In this document: piece after piece, positions 1 to 7,744 of the stretch
How positions within the stretch are numbered: the stretch's first letter is position 1
Layout: every line of letters starts with the position of its first letter
Source: an uncultured Bacteroidota bacterium
GTDB taxonomy: Bacteria; Bacteroidota; Bacteroidia; NS11-12g; UBA9320
Reading direction: 5' to 3'
DNA: 64,000 nucleotides
Assembly (NCBI GenBank): GCA_937124965.1
Contig: CAKZLB010000067.1
Coordinates: 62,001-126,000 of the forward strand
Notes under the pieces: model-generated
The model's database searches: none
What the model was told of the DNA's origin: nothing
Seen by the model: only the letters and a program-made list of their open reading frames with translations
Translations under genes and position numbers: made by a program

Positions 1-1
1 A

Positions 2-3000
2 AAAAAGGCAGAAGAGAATCTTAAAAAAGCTCGGAAAGAGCTTAAAGATTTTATCGACGGTGAGTTTGAACGAGCAAGTTTCGACACTAAAATTAAAATC
101 ATTGGGGATGATGATGTAGTTGATCAGTGGAGGTCAGATGATGATGCAAAGACGAAAGTTATCACCCTTTCTTATAAGAATCGTGTACCTTTTATTAATG
201 ATAACATGTCGGTTGTTAAACCTGACAATGAAGAGTCTTCATCAGGTTGTTATCCTATTATTAAAACGGATGTAGGTGAGGCTCCTGATGTTACCAGTAT
301 AATTCCTGGCAACGAACCAAGAACATTGGCTCTGTTGTATGAAAATGGCAAACTACTGTATGATAAATGGCCTGTGATTCCAGACACAATAAAAGATATA
401 CTGGCAAAGGATGTTGTCATTACTGTAGCGGGATTGAAAGATGATGTTGACGAGTTATCGTATCAATGTATTTCTTCAGGCGAAACTGAGGACGAAAAGT
501 ATATTCGGTTGGGAGAGGATGTACCATCTAGCTCTTCGTCAGAATCATCTAGTCGCCCGACAACAGGGACTGATTCAAATACTGGTGAAACCAACACAGG
601 AAGTACTCAGGAGAGGGGTTCTGGAACGGAAACCTCGAGTGAAACGAATGGCACAAATGATGGTGGAGAGGAAACAGAAGATATTGAAGAGGAGGAAGAC
701 TTCTGTGTTTCCTTAGCTGGATTGACTGACCCGATAATTGATTTAGGACTTTTTACATTTAGCGCCAAGAATATTGCTGGACCAAATACAAAAAAGAATA
801 TTGGTGTTTTTCTGTGGGAACCAAGGGATGTCGCCAAAGATTTACCAGAAGAAAAACAGGATATCGAAGTGAAATATCTCGCTTCAGATATTTACAAGGA
901 TGAAGAAGTTGGTTTGCTAAAGAAAGAGTTAGTGAAAGCCGGAATAATGGTAGAAACAACAGATACTATACGAGGTGTACCTGGTGGAAAGTCAGCAATA
1001 TCTACACGTATTATTCGTGGGAATCATCGAGGATTAATTGGAGAAGAAATACGGTTAACCGCAACGTCACTTTACGGGAATGCAACGTCCTTTGGTTTTG
1101 ATGAAAACGGAACAACTACAAAGTCAGTAAGCACGTCCAATGGAGGATATTTAAAGGATGTTTACTTTTATTACGGGAAAAAATATGATGCCTTCACAAT
1201 AAACGTAGAATGGCTGAGAGGTGGCAATGTTGTCGAAAGTGCGACTATTTATGCAGAAACTCCCTTATTACATCACTTTAGATTATTAGCGTATCAGATT
1301 AACGAATCGTCATTAAACAAAGCACTGAAAATGGTGGACGGTGAGTCTGCAGCAACTGCAGGTGCTCTATCATCTATTGACACAAAAGATCAATCGAACT
1401 ACTTGTTTTACGGAACTCAAAACTATGATAAGTCATTTGCTAGTTTGATAGAACTTTCATTTAAGGCACAAGGCAAAGTGAAAATTGAGCCTGAGTCGAG
1501 TGAAACGTCAATTTTTGGTTTAGCTTGGACAGTATTAAAAGAAGCACCAAAGGATGCGCAGTTTGATGTAAAGTCAAAAACGCCTGAAACATATAAGGAG
1601 ATTTCAAAGGAGCACGAAGTATCTGGAAAAGTGGATACAGACAAAGTGAAATCGTTTAAAATTGGAAGTCCCATCAACCCTTTTATTATTACACTACAAA
1701 AAGAAATTAGTCCAGGTCAAACAATCCAAGGAAAGGCAAACATAGATATACAAGGCCTTTCGACAGATTTAGAGGTTTTAAATGTCCTAAAAGACATCGA
1801 GTTGATGGTTGAAGATGTAAAGGTTGAGAAACGCGGGGAGGAGCTTATTGCAACTGCTGGTAAAGTGACCTATACCAGTACAGAGGGGAAAAAATTTACA
1901 GCCTTAAGTAGTTTTGATTTTACACTTAAGACATTTGGGGTTACAGCTGGATCAGGAGGAATACTCATCGGAACCGTAAAGCATGAAAAGCTTAAAGAAG
2001 CTGTAAATTTTGAAGCAGAAATTGACCCATCGGGCAATTTTTTAGGCAAACTTTCAAATCTTCCAGAAATAGAGGTTAAAGAATTCGTCTTGGAAAAAGG
2101 AGCTAGTGTTGTTCTTGATATGCACAGTGATCGATCGAAAGATGTAATTCCTTACAAAGGGTCATTCTATGGCATCGTGATTCAGCAAGCTACCTTGAGA
2201 CTACCAAAGTCATTCAATAAAAAAGGCGTGGAGGAGGCAACTACCATAGCTGTTGAGGATTTTTATATTTCCAAAGAAGGTTTTGGTGGAACAATTGAAT
2301 CCAAAGGACAATTACTTTCTGCTGGATTCTCTGGATATGAATGCAGAATTAACAATATAAAAGTAGTGTTTGACCGAAGTGAATTGAAGGAAGGAAGCTT
2401 TGGAGGTAACCTTATTCTCCCATCACCGATGGAAGGAGAGGTAGGGATTGGGATAACTGCTGCCACAAACAAATTTGCCGGAGAACTAAGCACTGATAAA
2501 CCCATACAATTACCGCAGTTCAAAACAACATTCATCTTACGAAAAGCAGCGTTGTCGTATGATTTTGAAAAAGAACTTGGAACTCTTGAAATAGGTGCCC
2601 TGATTAATAGCGAAAAATTTGGTGATGTTAGTATCGATGGTTTTGTTTTAAAGTCCAACGGAGAGGTAAAGGCTGACTCTATTAAAGTTGAAAAGGATAT
2701 CGAAATAGGGGCTGGGTTTAAAATGAACCTTCGAAAGATTGGTTTTGCATTTAAAGATAGAACTAGTTATTCGATAAACTTTGACGGTAAAGTTGACTTA
2801 AAAGGAATTTTGGCAATTGATGCAAAAGCAAAAGTAAAACCTGGACCTAGTTTGACGTTTGATGAACTTAAAGTGGACTTTGATAAAGGGCCAATGAAGT
2901 TTGCCGGAAGCTTCACCTACCAAGAATCTGTATTTCAAGGTGATTTTGATGTAAACTTAAAGAAGTGCAATAAAGGTTTAAGTGGTTTTGTAATTGTTGG

Positions 3001-3895
3001 AAGTCAGAAAATATCCAATACGAGCTCGTTTACATATTGGTATGGTGAAATATCTTCATCCGTAGCGATTCCTATTGCGCAAACGGGTTTTAGCTTTTTG
3101 GAATTTGGAGGAGGTGTAGGGTACAATTATATTCCTCCATTAGGAAGTGCGCAAGGTAGCCCATTAAAGGATGATGGTTTCTCCCTGAAAGCGTTGGTTG
3201 GAATTGGAAATGTGCCAACAGGTGAATTGATTGCAGGTAGAATGGAAATGAGTTATATCGCTGGTCGAATTAGTTTATTCGGGAAAGCATGGGCATTAAC
3301 AAAAGAAGAATCGATGTATGGTGAAGGAAGAATAAACGTTGTGTTGAACGACAACCCCAAGGTTGACGGGTATATTGCCGCACTACTTGGACTTCCTGAT
3401 GCAAAAGGAAGCGTCTTTATTGCTCGAGGAAAGATGAATATTAGCTATCCACCAAATCAAGGTAGATATGTGTGGACAGAACAGGTAAATGCCTCGCTTT
3501 TAAAAACACTGAATGCAAAAGCTTCGTTGGTTATTTCTGAGAACGATGTTCATATGACTGGCACATTAACATATGATTTGGAGAAGACTGTTTCAATTGG
3601 GAGTGTCGCATCCTTGAGCGCAAATTTTGACTTAGATGCTGGTTTAGATTTACGATATGTTTACAAAACGAGTACAGGTACGGTTCGTCCAGCCTTAGCA
3701 GGTGTTTGGGACGTAAATGCAAAAGCTTTTAGTAAAACGTACGATATACTCTCAGGTGCTGTCACAATAAAAGATGCAGAACTGAAAATTACTCCTTCAC
3801 AGATCTCAATTACAGGGTTTGCAAGTGCAACTTATTCGTTGCCGTTGTATTCCGGTTCAAAAGAAATTCGAATTGATTATACCTCTGCCTTATGA
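2..3895 (+). CDS. Large beta-rich protein of unknown function, 5'-partial
   Basis: The reading frame is open from base 2 to the TGA at 3893-3895, so about 1,297 residues are visible and the true start lies left of the window; the ATG at 206 is internal, because the 68 codons before it are also coding-like and begin with a Lys/Glu-rich helical stretch. A low-complexity Ser/Thr/Glu linker (about 527-700, containing SSSSSESSS and an acidic run) separates an N-terminal part from some 1,000 residues of alternating hydrophobic/polar segments that read as amphipathic beta strands, with recurring Gly-Lys-Val-Asp-like turns. There is no T9SS sorting domain at the C terminus. It overlaps the next gene by 4 bp (ATGA), which implies translational coupling with the FN3 protein. 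I recognise no family; an extracellular or envelope structural protein is only an inference. Confidence 0.8.
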   Translation, partial: KKAEENLKKARKELKDFIDGEFERASFDTKIKIIGDDDVVDQWRSDDDAKTKVITLSYKNRVPFINDNMSVVKPDNEESSSGCYPIIKTDVGEAPDVTSIIPGNEPRTLALLYENGKLLYDKWPVIPDTIKDILAKDVVITVAGLKDDVDELSYQCISSGETEDEKYIRLGEDVPSSSSSESSSRPTTGTDSNTGETNTGSTQERGSGTETSSETNGTNDGGEETEDIEEEEDFCVSLAGLTDPIIDLGLFTFSAKNIAGPNTKKNIGVFLWEPRDVAKDLPEEKQDIEVKYLASDIYKDEEVGLLKKELVKAGIMVETTDTIRGVPGGKSAISTRIIRGNHRGLIGEEIRLTATSLYGNATSFGFDENGTTTKSVSTSNGGYLKDVYFYYGKKYDAFTINVEWLRGGNVVESATIYAETPLLHHFRLLAYQINESSLNKALKMVDGESAATAGALSSIDTKDQSNYLFYGTQNYDKSFASLIELSFKAQGKVKIEPESSETSIFGLAWTVLKEAPKDAQFDVKSKTPETYKEISKEHEVSGKVDTDKVKSFKIGSPINPFIITLQKEISPGQTIQGKANIDIQGLSTDLEVLNVLKDIELMVEDVKVEKRGEELIATAGKVTYTSTEGKKFTALSSFDFTLKTFGVTAGSGGILIGTVKHEKLKEAVNFEAEIDPSGNFLGKLSNLPEIEVKEFVLEKGASVVLDMHSDRSKDVIPYKGSFYGIVIQQATLRLPKSFNKKGVEEATTIAVEDFYISKEGFGGTIESKGQLLSAGFSGYECRINNIKVVFDRSELKEGSFGGNLILPSPMEGEVGIGITAATNKFAGELSTDKPIQLPQFKTTFILRKAALSYDFEKELGTLEIGALINSEKFGDVSIDGFVLKSNGEVKADSIKVEKDIEIGAGFKMNLRKIGFAFKDRTSYSINFDGKVDLKGILAIDAKAKVKPGPSLTFDELKVDFDKGPMKFAGSFTYQESVFQGDFDVNLKKCNKGLSGFVIVGSQKISNTSSFTYWYGEISSSVAIPIAQTGFSFLEFGGGVGYNYIPPLGSAQGSPLKDDGFSLKALVGIGNVPTGELIAGRMEMSYIAGRISLFGKAWALTKEESMYGEGRINVVLNDNPKVDGYIAALLGLPDAKGSVFIARGKMNISYPPNQGRYVWTEQVNASLLKTLNAKASLVISENDVHMTGTLTYDLEKTVSIGSVASLSANFDLDAGLDLRYVYKTSTGTVRPALAGVWDVNAKAFSKTYDILSGAVTIKDAELKITPSQISITGFASATYSLPLYSGSKEIRIDYTSAL

Positions 3896-5841
3896 TTCGA
3901 TTGATTGCACTGTACATTATTCTGACCCTTATGTCGCTTGTTGCACATAGCCAAGACGTCTATCATTATATTGATGGCAATGAAGTCCATTTGCGATGGA
4001 AAGGAAAGCCAGACTCAAAGGTTGAAGGTTATACAATTTACCAGAAGAAAGGTGATGGTTGGCAAAAAATTGCTGAGACGAAGCGCATAATTAAAAATAG
4101 AAAAATAAAGGAAGTGGTTGGGGCCTATTCTGCTTTATATCTTCAACTAGCAGGAGTAGAATCAGAAAATGGAGATTTTACTGAAGATGTTTATCAGAAA
4201 CTACTTAGCAATGCAGAGGCATATAACTTTTTTGGAGCAAATACCATATTGCATCCGAATATGGCCAAGGCTCTAGGTGAATATGCTCAGTTCGAAAAAA
4301 CCGACGGTAACATGGATTTGGAGATTCGAACCATAATCAATGGTGAAGAGTCGATGTTTAAAGCATATTTAATTGATGGGAAAGAGAAGGCTCAGCTGTC
4401 AGCATTATTGATGCCTGAAGCGAGAGCAGATGGCGATAAAGTGTTACTATCCTGGGTAGATTCAAAAAAACAAAATGCTTCTATTTTAGGAGTTAGAGTG
4501 TATCGATCTTTGAGTATTCTTGGTCCATTTGTACAAATCAACCCTTCTGGATTGGGGCAGTTTATAACATCAGAAAATCAAGAGAGTAATCAGAAATACG
4601 TAGATAATTACCTGAACCCAGGGACTTATTATTATTACATTACTCAGTTTAATATGTTCGGTTTTGAAAGTGAACCAAGCCCCATAAGGTCGGTCAAAAT
4701 ATCCGCAGCTCAATCAGTGTATTTTACTGATTTTAGAGCAGAAAAAAAGCTCGGAATGATTAAGCTAAAATGGGAGTCAAGTGTCGACAATACTCCTGTT
4801 CTTATTTACCGCCAAGTTCAAGGGGAATCCGTAAGTGACCTGTTGTATCCGCCTTCTAAGTCAATAGATTTTGTCGAAAACCAATATTTTGATCGAACTG
4901 CAAAACCAGGGGTGACGTATAATTATTATCTAATGTCAGGGTCAACTTCTAGTGATACTATCCGGTTTTCATTGGTAGATACACGTAAGCCATTACCACC
5001 GACTGAAGTTGATGGAACTGTCTCCAAGAATGGTTTAGTGCGTATAGAGTGGACGGCCTCAGAATCGGATAATATTCTCGGGTATGTGATTGAAAGATAT
5101 TCTGGTGATTCTGGAACTAACGCCTTTGCTTTGACATCAACCCCAATTAAAAATACGTTTTACGAAGATCAGCTTGACGTAAAATCGGAGTCTGCATATC
5201 GTTACGCAATTAAAGCGGTAAACCAAAACTATATAGAAAGTGATGCGACCGACTTAATACGCTTACGACGACCAGATGATATACCGCCTAAAATACCTGT
5301 GATTACATATATCAAGCTGACTGATAGTATTGTCAATTTGCGGTGGACACCCGCTCTGGAACAAGATTTTTATCACTATGTAGTGTACAAGAGTTCTACG
5401 GATGGCGAAATAGTTCGTTACAGAACCACAGTAGAGCAGGAGTGGAAAGACACAGTTCGTAGTTCAGGAACATTTAACTATGCAGTATCTGCCATGGATG
5501 CCGACAATAACGAAAGTGCAATTGGTGAAACATTCGGAATATCGTATACTCAAGAATTTGATTTGGATCCACCAACTGATGTAACTGTAATAGATACTTC
5601 AGGTGGGATTTTAGTTAAATGGCAACCAAGTCTTAGTCAATCAGTAGTTGGTTATATGATTGAACGTCAAATGGATGGAGACGAATTTCCGCAGTTAATA
5701 AAGGAAGTAAAAGATGGGGCAACTAGTTATATAGATACGCATTCTTCTCCCTCTAAAACTACTCGTTATTTTATTTACGCGCACGATAGCCGTTGGAATG
5801 TCAGTAAAGTTGTTGAAATCAAATATAAAGGGAAGAAGTAA
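3892..5841 (+). CDS. Secreted fibronectin type III repeat protein
   Basis: This 649-aa protein starts with a clear signal peptide (residues 1-20, hydrophobic core before AHSQ, no lipobox), so it should be exported. The rest divides into about six FN3-like domains at roughly 23-90, 174-270, 277-362, 367-456, 465-552 and 559-645, recognised by recurring V-x-L-x-W strands, GY-x-I-Y/ER strands and Y-x-Y-x-I/V-x-A strands. The region 90-170 between the first two domains is not FN3-like. No catalytic domain and no T9SS C-terminal domain is seen; it ends in a basic KGKK. The start overlaps the stop of the upstream giant gene, so both are made together and probably act together. The role is unknown; FN3 arrays are usually spacers or binding modules in surface proteins. 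Confidence 0.85.
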   Translation: MIRLIALYIILTLMSLVAHSQDVYHYIDGNEVHLRWKGKPDSKVEGYTIYQKKGDGWQKIAETKRIIKNRKIKEVVGAYSALYLQLAGVESENGDFTEDVYQKLLSNAEAYNFFGANTILHPNMAKALGEYAQFEKTDGNMDLEIRTIINGEESMFKAYLIDGKEKAQLSALLMPEARADGDKVLLSWVDSKKQNASILGVRVYRSLSILGPFVQINPSGLGQFITSENQESNQKYVDNYLNPGTYYYYITQFNMFGFESEPSPIRSVKISAAQSVYFTDFRAEKKLGMIKLKWESSVDNTPVLIYRQVQGESVSDLLYPPSKSIDFVENQYFDRTAKPGVTYNYYLMSGSTSSDTIRFSLVDTRKPLPPTEVDGTVSKNGLVRIEWTASESDNILGYVIERYSGDSGTNAFALTSTPIKNTFYEDQLDVKSESAYRYAIKAVNQNYIESDATDLIRLRRPDDIPPKIPVITYIKLTDSIVNLRWTPALEQDFYHYVVYKSSTDGEIVRYRTTVEQEWKDTVRSSGTFNYAVSAMDADNNESAIGETFGISYTQEFDLDPPTDVTVIDTSGGILVKWQPSLSQSVVGYMIERQMDGDEFPQLIKEVKDGATSYIDTHSSPSKTTRYFIYAHDSRWNVSKVVEIKYKGKK

Positions 5842-6022
5842 CCCAAAATATTTTCAGAAATGAATCAGACTTGTTGGCAATGTTTAATACTCTTTTGCCT
5901 AAAAATGGTTGTTAAACCTAAGGTTGTCACGTGTGTCTGCAAAGGTTTTGAGAAACTGGTTAGAAGTCGGAAGGTCTTAGGCAGAAGACTCACTGTTATC
6001 AATTGGCGTTTGGGCTGTAATT

Positions 6023-6046
6023 GGTTTCAAGGCATGCCTTGAAACC
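6023..6046. repeat. 24-bp perfect palindrome, GGCATGCC core
   Basis: The half-site GGTTTCAAGGCA is followed directly by its exact reverse complement, with no loop. It shares the core CAAGGCATGCCTTG with sites at 7099 and 7178, and the inner AAGGCATGCCTT with the site at 6581. It sits at the left edge of the foldback element (overlapping it by 5 bp), and resembles a REP (repetitive extragenic palindrome). Confidence 0.85.
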
Positions 6047-6480
6047 TGAGTTCGAGTCTTCTTTATAGGTTTAGAATTTCATAAAAGTCAATAGACAAGG
6101 CGGTTTTGTGAAGATTTAGCGGGTTGAACCCAAATTATGCATTAGTAAATCTATTACGAGAGAAAATCCCTGCAAAATCAAACGTTGCTCTGGCTTTTTC
6201 TCATTCACCATAGTGGTAACTATGCTAAAATCGACAAAAGCCTTGATTTTATTGGGCTTTTAACTCTCACTACGAAGAACTAATACACAATTCGGGTTTA
6301 ATCAATCAAATCCAACTAAGTCTATTGGGTTGATGGAACAACACATACTTATTTCATTAGGAAAAAGCGCTTCTCTTCCTAAAAATTATTTGAAATAGCC
6401 CGCTATTACTGCATAAATTTTAGTCGACAATCACTATTTCCTAGCGTTCTAAACCATAAATAATAATCGAACTCAGGTTT
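6042..6480. repeat. Foldback (MITE-like) element with inverted ends
   Basis: The ends are exact 14-bp inverted repeats: AAACCTGAGTTCGA at 6042-6055 and its reverse complement at 6467-6480, with further similarity inward (a TTTATAGGTTTAGAA-like block at both ends). The middle is a second, imperfect inverted repeat of about 80-bp arms (about 6122-6208 against 6225-6303; for example 19 of 24 positions match at the outer tip) closing on a perfect 6-bp hairpin CATAGT/ACTATG with loop GGTA at 6209-6224. There is no coding capacity. It could be a non-autonomous mobile element or a structured RNA; the former is favoured because its right end recurs next to a transposase-like gene at 63484. Confidence 0.6.
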
Positions 6481-6567
6481 GAAGTTTATTTGCAATTTGT
6501 GGAGATTCAAATTCTTCATTAAAGCCCCCAACGAGGTGAATTATTTGAAACCGCGTAAATGGTTGGA

Positions 6568-6605
6568 GCACTGAGGGTCAAAGGCATGCCTTTGACCCTC
6601 AGTGC
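6568..6605. repeat. 38-bp perfect palindrome, GGCATGCC core
   Basis: The 19-bp arm GCACTGAGGGTCAAAGGCA is followed directly by its exact reverse complement. It would form a loopless cruciform or a very stable RNA hairpin. It lies about 175 bp past the 3' end of the REP-associated transposase gene and shares the AAGGCATGCCTT core with three other sites within 1.2 kb. No run of T follows on either strand, so a simple terminator role is less likely than a REP. Confidence 0.88.
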
Positions 6606-6780
6606 CAATAAGATGCTGCGATGACTATCAGTCGACGATAATCCATTAATTCTGGGACATAGATTTACAATGGAAACACGGTAAGTCGTTTCATTATAAA
6701 AACACTTGTTTATTAACCTGCTCAGTCTTTTACTTAAAATCTTTACTAAGCTATAATATGTTCTTTCGTTCCTTTAGTGC

Positions 6781-7524
6781 TTAATGGGCCATATAATCCT
6801 TTAGCACAATATCACTAAAAAATTCATCATTCAACCAGGTTTTCGGATTGTTCTTTATGTAGGAGGAAATGCTGGAGAATGACCTAGGGTCTCGAATGAT
6901 AAGATCATAAAACCGGTTCTGCCAACCAAAATCCAGTTCCAACCGATTTGCATACTTTGTAACTGCCGATTTATAACCACCAACGATGGATGAAATCGAA
7001 TTTTTGCCTTGGTTCTGAAACCGCATTTGCCCGATTGTTTTTGACATTTCCGAACCTTTCGAAGAGGCTTGTAAGTCCCGCTCTGGTGGCTGAAAAAGCA
7101 AGGCATGCCTTGAACTCTCAATTTCTGATTCGTTTAATAGCTTTTCTGTTTGATCTTCGCCCGTCTTCCTGTCCAATATCAAGGCATGCCTTGATGCCTC
7201 ATCGGAACATGTTTCTTTAGCCCCTGCATCGTTTTGGGTTCCAACAGTCTCTCTATTGTTGATGGTTAATATTCCATGAACGTGATTTGGCATAACCACA
7301 AACTCGCCAATTTCAAAATTTTTAGAGTGGTTCTTTATTTCAAACCAAAACACATACGCAAGTATTCCAACCCGAGATAAGTGCATTTCCCCACCTATGA
7401 TCTCCCCAAAATATGGCAGCCTGTTTTTGGTGCAAATGGTAATGAGGTAAGAACCGTTCCAACGATAATCCCAGTGTTGCAATCGTTGGTACCCTTTGTA
7501 GTCGCGCATATAGCTTGTTGACAT
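6781..7524 (-). CDS. REP-associated tyrosine transposase (RAYT, Y1/IS200-like)
   Basis: The 247-aa protein belongs to the Y1_Tnp superfamily of single-strand HUH nucleases that act on hairpin DNA ends. Visible motifs are the N-terminal YLITICTKNR strand (26-35), the HUH motif in MPNHVHGI (His81 and His83), a KSAVTKYANR helix (185-194), the WQNRFYDLIIRD strand (201-212) and the candidate catalytic Tyr222 in SYIKNNP. All catalytic elements are therefore present. Between the HUH strand and the KSA helix there is an insertion of about 65 residues (about 91-160) containing two copies of the peptide SRHAL, each encoded by a GGCATGCC palindrome. Further palindromes lie downstream. Neighbours are unrelated, as is usual for RAYTs. 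It is probably a domesticated REP-processing enzyme rather than an active insertion sequence. Confidence 0.9.
   Translation of the reverse strand: MSTSYMRDYKGYQRLQHWDYRWNGSYLITICTKNRLPYFGEIIGGEMHLSRVGILAYVFWFEIKNHSKNFEIGEFVVMPNHVHGILTINNRETVGTQNDAGAKETCSDEASRHALILDRKTGEDQTEKLLNESEIESSRHALLFQPPERDLQASSKGSEMSKTIGQMRFQNQGKNSISSIVGGYKSAVTKYANRLELDFGWQNRFYDLIIRDPRSFSSISSYIKNNPKTWLNDEFFSDIVLKDYMAH
7099..7112. repeat. 14-bp palindrome inside the RAYT gene
   Basis: CAAGGCATGCCTTG, a perfect palindrome. On the minus strand it is read in frame as part of SSRHAL (residues 137-142 of the transposase). The core is the same as the intergenic palindromes at 6023 and 7178. Confidence 0.85.
7178..7195. repeat. 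18-bp palindrome inside the RAYT gene
   Basis: ATCAAGGCA followed by its exact reverse complement. On the minus strand it encodes the second SRHAL peptide (residues 111-115 of the transposase), in the same frame relative to the palindrome as the copy at 7099. Confidence 0.85.
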
Positions 7525-7744
7525 GGTTAAACTTGTTGATTCACGTTTTATAAATGGCCATGGTTATAAAATTGTGAGACAATGTTAGCGAGTAAAGAAT
7601 TTTGATTGCATATGGAGTCTCCGTACTGATATAGAAATCCATTGATCGACATTGTTAAAGGGGTAAGTCTATTGTCCGACTTGAAATGAATAGCACATAC
7701 AAGTGTATGCGCGTTTTATTCGTGCATGGATGTATTTTCGCAGG

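Larger units (their letters stand above)
5842..6780. other. Gene-poor stretch with palindromes and a foldback element
   Basis: This stretch of about 940 bp carries no convincing gene; the only ORF of size (5860-6042, 60 codons) is Cys/Val/Lys-rich without family resemblance and runs into a palindrome. It holds a 24-bp palindrome (6023-6046), a 439-bp foldback element (6042-6480) and a 38-bp palindrome (6568-6605). It lies downstream of the FN3 gene and downstream of the oppositely oriented REP-associated transposase gene, and is best read as REP-type accessory DNA. No tRNA or CRISPR was found in it. Confidence 0.7.

Noticed and set aside
2263-2658. 131-aa antisense ORF within the large unknown gene
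   Set aside because: Opposite to a clearly coding frame, with no recognisable domain; a shadow of the codon usage of the sense gene.
5860-6042. 60-codon ORF after the FN3 gene
   Set aside because: No family resemblance, Cys/Val/Lys-rich composition unlike neighbours, and its end lies in a palindrome; it is most likely chance.
6042-6060. TTCGAGTC resembling a tRNA T-loop in the foldback end
   Set aside because: No acceptor or anticodon arm can be built around it, and the same sequence is explained as an inverted repeat end.
7546-7571. Imperfect palindrome TTTTATAA...TTATAAAA upstream of the RAYT gene
   Set aside because: The arms are AT-only and short and do not share the GGCATGCC core; it could be a binding site but nothing supports it.
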